Shown: positions 1 to 4,610 of the stretch, piece by piece | Position numbering within the stretch: the stretch's first letter is position 1 | Layout of the letters: each line of letters starts with the position of its first letter | NCBI GenBank assembly: GCA_009777135.1 | Contig: WRMM01000125.1 | Span: 1-6,351 of the forward strand | Source of the DNA: Candidatus Fibrimonadales bacterium | GTDB lineage: Bacteria; Fibrobacterota; Fibrobacteria; Fibrobacterales; Fibrobacteraceae | Length of the DNA: 6,351 nt | Direction: 5' to 3' | The notes under the pieces: generated by a model | The model's database searches: none | What the model saw: only the letters and a program-made list of their open reading frames with translations | Told to the model about the DNA's origin: nothing | Translations under genes and position numbers: made by a program

Positions 1-21
1 CATCCTGTGCTTTGCCGTTAA

Positions 22-189
22 CACCATATTCTTTGCCAGAAGCTTTTTTCCACTATTCAAATAGTAAGCCAAGGAGTACTGTACTACATCAGCTACATAG
101 ACCCCACGAGCTTCACAATAGACGAATCCATATTCATCCTCTCCATCGTCATCATCGGCGGAATGCTGATTTTCATGATGTTTAGGTAT
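22..189 (+). pseudogene. LivM-type branched-chain amino acid ABC permease fragment
   Basis: Translation in the frame starting at position 22 gives a stretch containing GVLYYISYIDPTSF, then TIDESIFILSIVIIGG up to position 162. This matches the conserved late part of LivM permeases (the LY-x-YI-x-YIDP-x-SF segment, then a hydrophobic helix ending in GG). LivM is a membrane subunit of the high-affinity branched-chain amino acid importer. The reading frame has a stop at 19-21. The neighbouring frame at 2-40 (ILCFAVNTIFFA) also resembles a LivM helix, so a frameshift near 40 is possible. After GG the family normally continues for dozens of residues, but here the sequence jumps directly to MLIFMMFR, which resembles only the extreme LivM C-terminus, and then to repeat DNA. 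No function is expected. The family call rests on motif memory, not on a search. Confidence 0.55.
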
Positions 190-190
190 A
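157..190 (+). repeat. 34-bp direct repeat, copy 1
   Basis: This segment is identical at 32 of 34 positions to 1183-1216; the differences are G/C at 161 versus 1187 and C/T at 174 versus 1200. Both copies can encode MLIFMMFRY in the + direction. Here it follows the LivM fragment directly and leads into the C-rich repeat patch. The copies are in the same orientation, 1026 bp apart. Confidence 0.85.
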
Positions 191-305
191 ATTCCATACC
201 CTATACCCCAAACCCCATACCCAAGCGAGTAAATCAGCGTTTACTCTATAACCTATGCGGTAAATCGGGAAAATCGGATAATCGGGGTCATCGGGGTTCA
301 GACAA
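191..305. repeat. Degenerate short-period repeat patch with C-tracts and ATCGG 9-mers
   Basis: The first part (196-222) is a run of CCATACC/CTATACC-like units with C-tracts at 199-201, 206-209, 213-216 and 220-222. The second part has ATCGG at 264, 273, 281 and 290, a spacing of 9, 8 and 9 bases, and ends in GGTTCAGACAA. Read on the minus strand this resembles the low-complexity intergenic repeats, beginning with TGTCTGAA, that are scattered through many bacterial genomes. The small open frames across it (163-345 + and 182-370 -) are by-products of the repeats and not convincing genes. Confidence 0.6.
199..222 (-). other. Potential G-quadruplex motif
   Basis: On the minus strand there are four G-tracts of 3, 4, 4 and 3 bases, separated by loops of 3, 3 and 4 bases (TAT, TTT, TATA). 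This satisfies the usual pattern for an intramolecular G-quadruplex. Whether it folds or has a role is unknown. Confidence 0.5.
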
Positions 306-364
306 AAGGCAAGTAGGCGGCAACACATACAAAGTGGCGCGGTAACGCAACTAACGCAAAAGCA

Positions 365-407
365 AGCCACTCGTGAGGGGATTGTTTAAGTCATCAATCC
401 CGTGGCT
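365..407. repeat. Bipartite inverted repeat at the 3' end of the DUF1016 remnant
   Basis: Outer arms AGCCAC (365-370) and GTGGCT (402-407) enclose inner arms GGGATTG (378-384) and CAATCCC (395-401). The structure has a 7-nt bulge on one side and a 10-nt loop. It spans the stop codon of the nuclease C-terminal fragment (394-396). It lacks a U-tract, so it is not a textbook terminator. It could stabilise RNA or be a recombination or scar structure. Confidence 0.4.
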
Positions 408-764
408 CGTAAAAATACTCTATTTCCTTTTGTACTTGAGCGTTTGGCAACAATTTTCTACGTTCCAAACGCTCCTTTGCCTCTACCAAAATCTCGCCAA
501 TCTTCCTTTCAAACTCCGCTTTTGACGGCAAATCAGTCCAGTATTCAGCAACGGCTATCCCTTCTTTGTCCAGTTCCATAAGCTCAATTTGCTCTCTGCT
601 TGCCTCTGTGCAAAGTATTATTCCAATCGGCACATTCTCATCCGCCTGCTTTTCGTAGCGATTTAGCCATTTCAAATAAAAACGCATTTGACCTGTATAT
701 ATAGGTTTAAATTTGCCAACCTTCAATTCCACGGCAACCAAACGCTTTAAAATGCGACCAGCTT

Positions 765-791
765 AATTGTGGCGACAGTGTCGCCACAATT
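765..791. repeat. 27-nt perfect palindrome inside the DUF1016 remnant (copy A)
   Basis: Two 13-nt arms (765-777 and 779-791) are perfect reverse complements around a central G at 778. The core is GTGGCGACAGTGTCGCCAC. It lies in coding sequence for IVATLSPQL, just before the LSWSHF motif. A near-identical palindrome lies 108 bp away at 873-899. Confidence 0.9.
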
Positions 792-872
792 TTACCATCT
801 GTAAAATTTTCGGCAAAACGCATCATTCTGCGTAAATTAGTTAGTTCAAAGCTATTTCCATATTTTTTTGCC

Positions 873-899
873 AATTGTTGCGACAGTGTCGCAATAATT
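873..899. repeat. 27-nt near-perfect palindrome inside the DUF1016 remnant (copy B)
   Basis: Two 13-nt arms around a central G at 886 pair at all but one position. The core is TTGCGACAGTGTCGCAA. It encodes IIATLSQQL on the minus strand and matches the palindrome at 765-791 in most positions, including the shared GCGACAGTGTCGC centre. Confidence 0.88.
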
Positions 900-1060
900 T
901 GCCTGCCATATTCAGCTCTTTTTAAATCAAGAACAAAAGAATTGATATAACGCCCAATTTCCCAATGCATTATCACAACTTCACAATTGGCATTGACCAT
1001 TGCTTTGTATTTACGTTTCTCAATTATTTTTGCCACTTGAGCAAATAATTTAACGCTATC

Positions 1061-1111
1061 AATTTCGGCAAAAGATTTTTTTGAACTATATTTTTAGCCA
1101 TTGCCGAAATT
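1061..1111. repeat. 11-bp inverted repeat around the DUF1016 start region
   Basis: AATTTCGGCAA at 1061-1071 is the exact reverse complement of TTGCCGAAATT at 1101-1111, with a 29-nt spacer holding the seven-T run and the first codons of the nuclease gene. It lies between the divergent DUF1016 (minus) and four-helix-bundle (plus) remnants. It could be an operator-like site or the scar of a rearrangement; a chance origin is less likely but not excluded. Confidence 0.45.
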
Positions 1112-1188
1112 TAGAAAATAAGAAGGCACACCGTCTTACATACACAATGCTCTCGCAAAGCCTGAACCTATCCGAAGGTTTTGGCGCA
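1105..1188 (+). pseudogene. Four-helix-bundle (23S rRNA IVS-type) protein remnant with internal deletions
   Basis: The frame gives RNLENKKAHRLTYT, then MLSQ, then SLNLSEGFG. This reads like a condensed version of the four-helix-bundle family encoded in 23S rRNA intervening sequences. Intact members have a stretch of the form RNLE-x-W-KKAHxLT near the start, then TSQIRRA, then SIPSNIAEGFGR. The pieces are in the right order but the residues between them are missing, as if several short deletions had kept the frame. At 1189 it passes straight into the second copy of the 34-bp repeat. No start codon or Shine-Dalgarno site is convincing. The assignment comes from motif order only and could be coincidental, because each block is short. 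Confidence 0.42.
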
Positions 1189-1216
1189 ATGCTGATTTTT
1201 ATGATGTTTAGGTATA
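1183..1216 (+). repeat. 34-bp direct repeat, copy 2
   Basis: This is the partner of 157-190 (32/34 identical, same orientation). It again encodes MLIFMMFRY in an open frame, but here it lies between the four-helix-bundle remnant and the DinJ-like remnant. The flanking sequences of the two copies are unrelated beyond the repeat. Confidence 0.85.
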
Positions 1217-1353
1217 GCGGGGGGGTTGTTTTTCATAGAGGAATACCGTTTCCTGTTGCTTTGGAGAAACGAGAAAGCATTCCAAATGATGAAACGATTG
1301 AAGCGTTCAAATGGACAGAAAATTATATAAAATCTGGCAAAAAAAATAATTGA
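1217..1353 (+). pseudogene. RelB/DinJ-family antitoxin C-terminal remnant
   Basis: Codons from about 1225 give VVFHRGIPFPV, then IPNDETIEAF, ending at the TGA at 1351-1353. DinJ/RelB antitoxins end with a helix, an RGIPF-like turn and an IPN-x-ET motif, so this is the toxin-binding half of such an antitoxin. The N-terminal ribbon-helix-helix DNA-binding half is absent; the frame instead runs back into the 34-bp repeat and the four-helix-bundle remnant. The gene immediately downstream is the matching YafQ toxin, also truncated, which strengthens the assignment. The pair was presumably one dinJ-yafQ operon before deletion. Confidence 0.6.
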
Positions 1354-1534
1354 AAAATTGGTTAAACAAGAGCCAATTCCAGAAAAACATAAAGACCACG
1401 CTTTATTTGGGAATTATTCAGGTTATAGAGAATTGCATATAACTTGGAAACCTGATTTTTTATTGCTTTACAAAATTTACGAAAAGGAACTGATTTTGCA
1501 GAGAGTTGGCTCTCACGATGAATTGTTTAAATGA
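1331..1534 (+). pseudogene. YafQ-family mRNA interferase toxin, 5' truncated
   Basis: The frame is open from 1331 to the TGA at 1532-1534. It reads KKIIEKLVKQEPIPEKH, KDHALFGNYSGYRELHI, KPDFLLLYKIYEKELIL and RVGSHDELF. This is the central and C-terminal part of the YafQ fold, ribosome-associated RNases that cleave mRNA and pair with DinJ. Family members are about 90 residues; here about the first 25-30 are missing and there is no start codon. The histidines of the DHAL, LHI and GSH motifs and the Asp of PDF are retained, whereas the Trp that usually follows this Asp is Phe. It overlaps the antitoxin remnant in another frame around an eight-A run (1339-1346), the likely deletion junction. A stable toxin is unlikely. 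Confidence 0.75.
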
Positions 1535-1604
1535 GTATCGCAAATGACCAGCCTTTGGCTGTTCGCCAGCGAATGCAAAGCGTGGGGGCGTCTGGTTCAG
1601 ACAA
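1535..1604. other. Convergent intergenic spacer
   Basis: This 70-nt gap separates the plus-strand toxin remnant from the end of the minus-strand iorB. It contains two short hairpins, AGCCTTTGGCT (1550-1560) and TTCGCCAGCGAA (1562-1573), with no U-tract. A terminator for iorB may lie here, but I cannot identify a convincing one. Confidence 0.3.
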
Positions 1605-2177
1605 TTAAACGCTCCCAAACCCCTCCTCAAATGCCTTCAAATTCCCCTCAAGCGTTTTTGCGGAAACGCTCTGCTTAATCGCCTCAATAAATGTTGGCTT
1701 GTCGAGTTTCAGAATGGCGCAGGCAAAGCCGAGGACGGCGATGTTGGTCATGCGGAGATTGCCAAGACGAGCGGCAATGTCCAGCGCGTTTATTTTGTGA
1801 ACAGATGCTTTGTAGTTGGACAATCTTTCGTATATGTCCGTTGGGTAATCGGCTTTGCCAATGATGCAGGGCATTGGATACAGGTTTTGCTGATTGACTA
1901 TAATCAAGCCATCGTCTTTTATGTACCCAGCCCACCGGAGCGCTTCTAGTTCTTCAAATGCAATAATCACATCGGCTTGCTTCTTGTCAATCAAGGGACC
2001 GTAAACTTTATCCGCAATACGCACGTAAGTCACAACGCTTCCGCCGCGTTGGCTCATTCCGTGAACCTCGGACAATTTGCAGTCTTTGTTGATGAGCATT
2101 GCGTAGTTTCCAAAAATTTTGCTTGCTAGCAAGGTTCCCTGGCCGCCAACGCCTACTATTAAAATATTAAGTTTCAT
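1605..2177 (-). CDS. iorB: Indolepyruvate ferredoxin oxidoreductase, beta subunit
   Basis: This 190-residue protein is the small subunit of indolepyruvate:ferredoxin oxidoreductase. The enzyme is cytoplasmic and oxidatively decarboxylates aryl-pyruvates (from Trp, Phe, Tyr) to aryl-acetyl-CoA while reducing ferredoxin. It is a stand-alone version of the pyruvate:ferredoxin oxidoreductase gamma domain. Visible motifs are the N-terminal GVGGQG loop (residues 9-14), the family signature EVHGMSQRGG (37-46) and a TNIAVLG-like segment (144-150). Length is normal for the family. The ATG overlaps the iorA stop codon by 4 nt (ATGA), and a strong Shine-Dalgarno GGGAGG lies 6 nt upstream inside iorA (2184-2189), so the start is secure and the two subunits are translationally coupled. 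Confidence 0.96.
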   Translation of the reverse strand: MKLNILIVGVGGQGTLLASKIFGNYAMLINKDCKLSEVHGMSQRGGSVVTYVRIADKVYGPLIDKKQADVIIAFEELEALRWAGYIKDDGLIIVNQQNLYPMPCIIGKADYPTDIYERLSNYKASVHKINALDIAARLGNLRMTNIAVLGFACAILKLDKPTFIEAIKQSVSAKTLEGNLKAFEEGFGSV

Positions 2178-3904
2178 TTTGAACCTCCCGCAACTTTTTT
2201 AATTGAACCCGATTTGCAAACTTTTTCGCAAATCATGCATCCTATGCAAAGCGTTGAATCAACCGAAACGCTTTTATCTTCGTTTTTTCTAATCGCAGGG
2301 CAGCCAAGCTTTAAACATATACCGCACTTTTTGCAACCTTCAATTTCAACGCAGTCCAGCTTTGGGGCTTTGTCAAGCAACACGCAAGGCCGCTTTGCAA
2401 CTATTACTGAAACGCCGTCTTTTTCAAGCTGCTCTTTGATTGTTTTTTCAACCGCTTCCAAATCGTAAGGGTCAACTACTGCGACATTTTTAACGCCGCA
2501 AGCGGTGGAGAGTGCTGCAAAATCAAGAGCGTGGGTTTGTTCATTTTTGATTGTTTTGCCTGTGCCGGGGTGCTCCTGATGCCCGGTCATTCCGGTTGTT
2601 GAATTGTCAAGAATCAGCACGGTTATATTGGACTTGTTGTAAACGGCATCTATTAAGCCTGTTATTCCGCTGTGAACAAATGTGGAGTCGCCTATTACCG
2701 CAATGTTTTTTTTGGAATAGTCTTTGCCTTTTGCCATTTCCATTCCATGCGCGCCCGATACGCTTGCGCCCATGCAAATAAGGGAGTGCATTGCGTTTAG
2801 CGGCTCCGCGCACCCAAGCGAATAGCAGCCTATGTCGCCTGTTACAATAAGTTTAAGTTTATTCAAAACATAAAATACGCCACGATGAGCGCAACCCGCG
2901 CACATAACCGGAGGGCGAACAGGGACTTGCTCAATATGCGTTGTGATTTTTTCGCCCAAAATTATTTCTTTTATCTTTTCGCTCGAAAGTTCCCCTTGCA
3001 AGCCAGTCAATTCTTTGCCGTGGCATTTAATTCCGTTTGCTTTCAGCGTGTTTTCTATATAGGGTTCAAGTTCCTCAATAACAATCACATCATCGCAATT
3101 ATCAGCAAATTCTTTGATTTTTTCAATTGGCAGAGGATATACCATCCCAAGTTTGAAAACCGAGTAATCTGGCAATGCGTCTTTGACATATTGGTAAATG
3201 CTGCCTGCGCAAACAATGCCAATTTTATTTGTGCCATGCTCAACCTTGTTTATGTCAAACGAGTTGACATCTTTTGCAAGCTGTTTTTCGCGTTCTTCGA
3301 CCTTGATATGCCTGCCTCGCGCATTCATCGGAACAAGAGCGTATTTGCGTATATCGGGCACGTATTCGCGGTCAAACTCTTTTCGGGTACCAATTTCAAC
3401 AAAGGAACGGCTGTGTGCAATGCGTGTTGTTAAGCGGATTATCACGGGCGTGTCGTATTTTTCGCTTAGCTCAAACGCAAGCATGGTATAGTCTTTTGCT
3501 TCTTGGCTATCGGCTGGTTCAAGCATGGGAACGTGGGCATTTATTGCATAGTATCGCGAATCCTGTTCGTTTTGGCTTGAGTGCATGCCGGGGTCATCTG
3601 CAACCGCTATAACAAGCCCTGCGTTAACGCCGGAGTATGCGAAGCTGAACAACGGGTCTGCTGCCACATTCAGTCCAACGTGTTTCATTGCGACAAGCGC
3701 TCTGCCGCCAGCCATTGACGAGCCTAGCCCAACTTCAAAAGCAACTTTTTCGTTGACCGACCATTCGCTGCGAATTTCTTCAAATTGCGCCGCATATTCG
3801 GTTATCTCGGTGCTTGGCGTTCCGGGATATGCCGCCGCAACTTTTATGCCAGCTTCGTAAGCACCTTGCGCAACTGCGTGGTCGCCTAGTAGTAGTTTTT
3901 TCAT
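2174..3904 (-). CDS. iorA: Indolepyruvate ferredoxin oxidoreductase, alpha subunit
   Basis: This is the catalytic subunit of 576 residues, a normal length. It has an N-terminal 2-oxoacid oxidoreductase domain (GDHAVAQGA at 7-15, AYPGTPSTEI at 25-34), a middle transketolase-C-like domain, then the thiamine-diphosphate domain beginning near CAGCAHRG (335-342). The cofactor motif is GDIGCYSLG (356-364) followed by GDST (405-408) and Asn434, which would hold Mg-TPP. The C-terminus is a two-[4Fe-4S] ferredoxin module: Cys524, 527, 530, 535 and Cys553, 556, 559, 563, all eight present. With iorB it forms the ferredoxin-reducing complex for aryl-pyruvates. A Shine-Dalgarno AGAAGGA (3914-3920) precedes the ATG. 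A TATAAC hexamer at 3925-3930 (minus strand) could be a -10 box, although no good -35 is visible. All cofactor residues are intact. Confidence 0.97.
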   Translation of the reverse strand: MKKLLLGDHAVAQGAYEAGIKVAAAYPGTPSTEITEYAAQFEEIRSEWSVNEKVAFEVGLGSSMAGGRALVAMKHVGLNVAADPLFSFAYSGVNAGLVIAVADDPGMHSSQNEQDSRYYAINAHVPMLEPADSQEAKDYTMLAFELSEKYDTPVIIRLTTRIAHSRSFVEIGTRKEFDREYVPDIRKYALVPMNARGRHIKVEEREKQLAKDVNSFDINKVEHGTNKIGIVCAGSIYQYVKDALPDYSVFKLGMVYPLPIEKIKEFADNCDDVIVIEELEPYIENTLKANGIKCHGKELTGLQGELSSEKIKEIILGEKITTHIEQVPVRPPVMCAGCAHRGVFYVLNKLKLIVTGDIGCYSLGCAEPLNAMHSLICMGASVSGAHGMEMAKGKDYSKKNIAVIGDSTFVHSGITGLIDAVYNKSNITVLILDNSTTGMTGHQEHPGTGKTIKNEQTHALDFAALSTACGVKNVAVVDPYDLEAVEKTIKEQLEKDGVSVIVAKRPCVLLDKAPKLDCVEIEGCKKCGICLKLGCPAIRKNEDKSVSVDSTLCIGCMICEKVCKSGSIKKVAGGSK

Positions 3905-3950
3905 CGTGCAATTTCCTTCTTTTGGTTATAGGGGAATATAGAAAACAACA

Positions 3951-3975
3951 CACCAGCTAAAAGCTGGTGGTTTTT
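3951..3975. terminator. Bidirectional hairpin terminator between the PIN gene and iorA
   Basis: Arms CACCAGCT (3951-3958) and AGCTGGTG (3962-3969) form an 8-bp stem with an AAA loop. On the plus strand it is followed by GTTTTT. On the minus strand, the direction of the flanking genes, it is followed by TGTTGTTTTC, a moderate U-tract. It starts just past the PIN gene stop and 46 nt before the iorA ATG, so it probably separates their transcripts at least partly. Confidence 0.7.
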
Positions 3976-3978
3976 AAA

Positions 3979-4416
3979 CTATTTCGCTACCTTATTCTTT
4001 TCCTTAGTATTGTTAAAAACGAGATTCAATCCTTGCTTTTTGTAATGCTTAAATTGCTGATCGCTGCTTATTAAAGCCATTTTATTTGCTATGGCCTGTG
4101 CGATTATTATGTGATCTGCCGGATCCTTATGGTCTTTTGCCATTGCCAGATTTCCCAAAGCATGAATATGCTCCTTTTTAACATAATCTACGGTAAAATT
4201 CCATTCTTCAATGGAGTTCCATACATCGTTTGGCTTTTTCCATTGCTTGACATCAATTTTTTCATACCTTATTAAATGCATAGTTTCTTTCACAACCTCG
4301 GAACTGATATAAATCAAATTCTCGTAATCATAGAATATTGATTTTACTTCCCTATCTAAATTCTCACCACCCAAAGCATAGAATATTAAAACATTAGTAT
4401 CTAAAAAATAACGCAT
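3979..4416 (-). CDS. PIN-domain ribonuclease, VapC-like toxin
   Basis: This 145-residue protein spans a complete PIN domain, the Mg-dependent single-strand RNase fold of VapC toxins. The acidic residues expected at the active site are present: Asp6 in FLDTNVLIF, Glu44 in the first conserved helix (SSEVVKETMHL), Asp98 and Asp101 in DPADHIIIAQA, and Asp119 in ISSDQQF. The tail after residue 130 is lysine- and asparagine-rich (NNTKEKNKVAK). It starts 1 nt after the stop of a 47-codon ORF whose last bases supply its Shine-Dalgarno (GAGG, 4 nt before ATG). This tight coupling is typical of an antitoxin-toxin operon. The expected role is cleavage of an RNA target, restrained by the upstream product. 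A solitary housekeeping PIN nuclease is possible but less likely given the arrangement. Confidence 0.85.
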   Translation of the reverse strand: MRYFLDTNVLIFYALGGENLDREVKSIFYDYENLIYISSEVVKETMHLIRYEKIDVKQWKKPNDVWNSIEEWNFTVDYVKKEHIHALGNLAMAKDHKDPADHIIIAQAIANKMALISSDQQFKHYKKQGLNLVFNNTKEKNKVAK

Positions 4417-4417
4417 A

Positions 4418-4561
4418 TCACCTCATTACGGCTCGCATATCTAATATTCGCCCACCCAATCCCTTAGGGTTGTCTCTCAACCACTCGCCAGCTTTTGAAA
4501 GCCTTTGGGGCTTGGCTGTGCTGGCTTTTTTTTCCATCGGCTTGGTAGATTTTCTTTTCAT
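4418..4561 (-). CDS. 47-residue basic protein, putative antitoxin of the PIN toxin
   Basis: This small ORF begins with ATG at 4561 and a Shine-Dalgarno GGAG at 4567-4570 (5-nt spacer), and ends with TGA at 4418-4420, one base before the PIN gene start. The first 24 residues are strongly basic and lysine-rich (MKRKSTKPMEKK); the second half reads AGEWLRDNPKGLGGRILDM and ends RAVMR. I recognise no ribbon-helix-helix, AbrB or PHD domain, and it is shorter than most VapB antitoxins. The call rests on position, spacing and coupling. The C-terminal half could wrap the PIN domain while the basic N-terminus contacts DNA or RNA; this is inference. A plain leader peptide is the alternative. Confidence 0.65.
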   Translation of the reverse strand: MKRKSTKPMEKKASTAKPQRLSKAGEWLRDNPKGLGGRILDMRAVMR

Positions 4562-4571
4562 AAAAACTCCG

Positions 4572-4586
4572 CTCTATTGTTTAGAG
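4572..4586. promoter_or_regulatory. Inverted repeat upstream of the putative antitoxin, possible operator
   Basis: CTCTA (4572-4576) and TAGAG (4582-4586) form a perfect 5-bp inverted repeat with a 5-nt spacer, immediately next to the Shine-Dalgarno of the 47-residue ORF. It lies in the 49-nt gap after the aminotransferase gene. Toxin-antitoxin operons are commonly autoregulated at such sites. The arms are short, so chance is possible. Confidence 0.3.
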
Positions 4587-4610
4587 TAAATATAGAATTT
4601 CCAGGAACGC

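Larger units (their letters stand above)
394..1101 (-). pseudogene. DUF1016/YhcG-family PD-(D/E)XK nuclease, internally deleted and frameshifted
   Basis: Two pieces of one family are present. The N-terminal domain lies at 707-1036 (MHWEIGRYIN; IIATLSQQLAKKYG; LSWSHF). The C-terminal nuclease domain lies at 394-741 (VAVELKVGKFKP, with the E-x-K catalytic pair; GIILCTEAS; GIAVAEYW). In intact members roughly 100 or more residues separate LSWSHF from RLVAVELK. Here they are joined at about 725-750 in different frames, so the middle is deleted and the product is broken. The likely original start is ATG at 1101 (MAKNIVQK), as in relatives. It is out of frame by one base at the seven-T run 1076-1082; one extra base would link it to SFAEIDSVKLFAQVAKIIEK and the rest. 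Without it, the N-terminal piece could only begin at GTG 1036 or another weak codon. The family is linked to defence and mobile regions, but no activity is expected here. Confidence 0.85.

Noticed and set aside
163..345. 60-residue plus-strand open frame
   Set aside because: It consists of the 34-bp repeat plus the low-complexity repeat patch, so the frame is a by-product of repeats.
346..420. Integron attC site
   Set aside because: There is pairing, but no clear core-site consensus at both ends and no integrase in the window.
394..1036. Two separate intact genes for the DUF1016 N- and C-terminal halves
   Set aside because: The halves overlap in different frames, the middle of the family is missing, and the second has no ribosome binding site at its first Met; a deletion pseudogene explains this better.
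295..1604. 11-bp direct repeat GGTTCAGACAA at 295-305 and 1594-1604 as ends of a mobile element
   Set aside because: Several exact 11-mer pairs are expected by chance in a window this size, and there is no transposase or supporting inverted terminal repeat.
2885..3433. 182-residue plus-strand open frame
   Set aside because: It lies wholly antisense to iorA, whose protein and cofactor motifs are unmistakable; the translation is Phe/Asn/Cys-rich with no recognisable domain and no good ribosome binding site.
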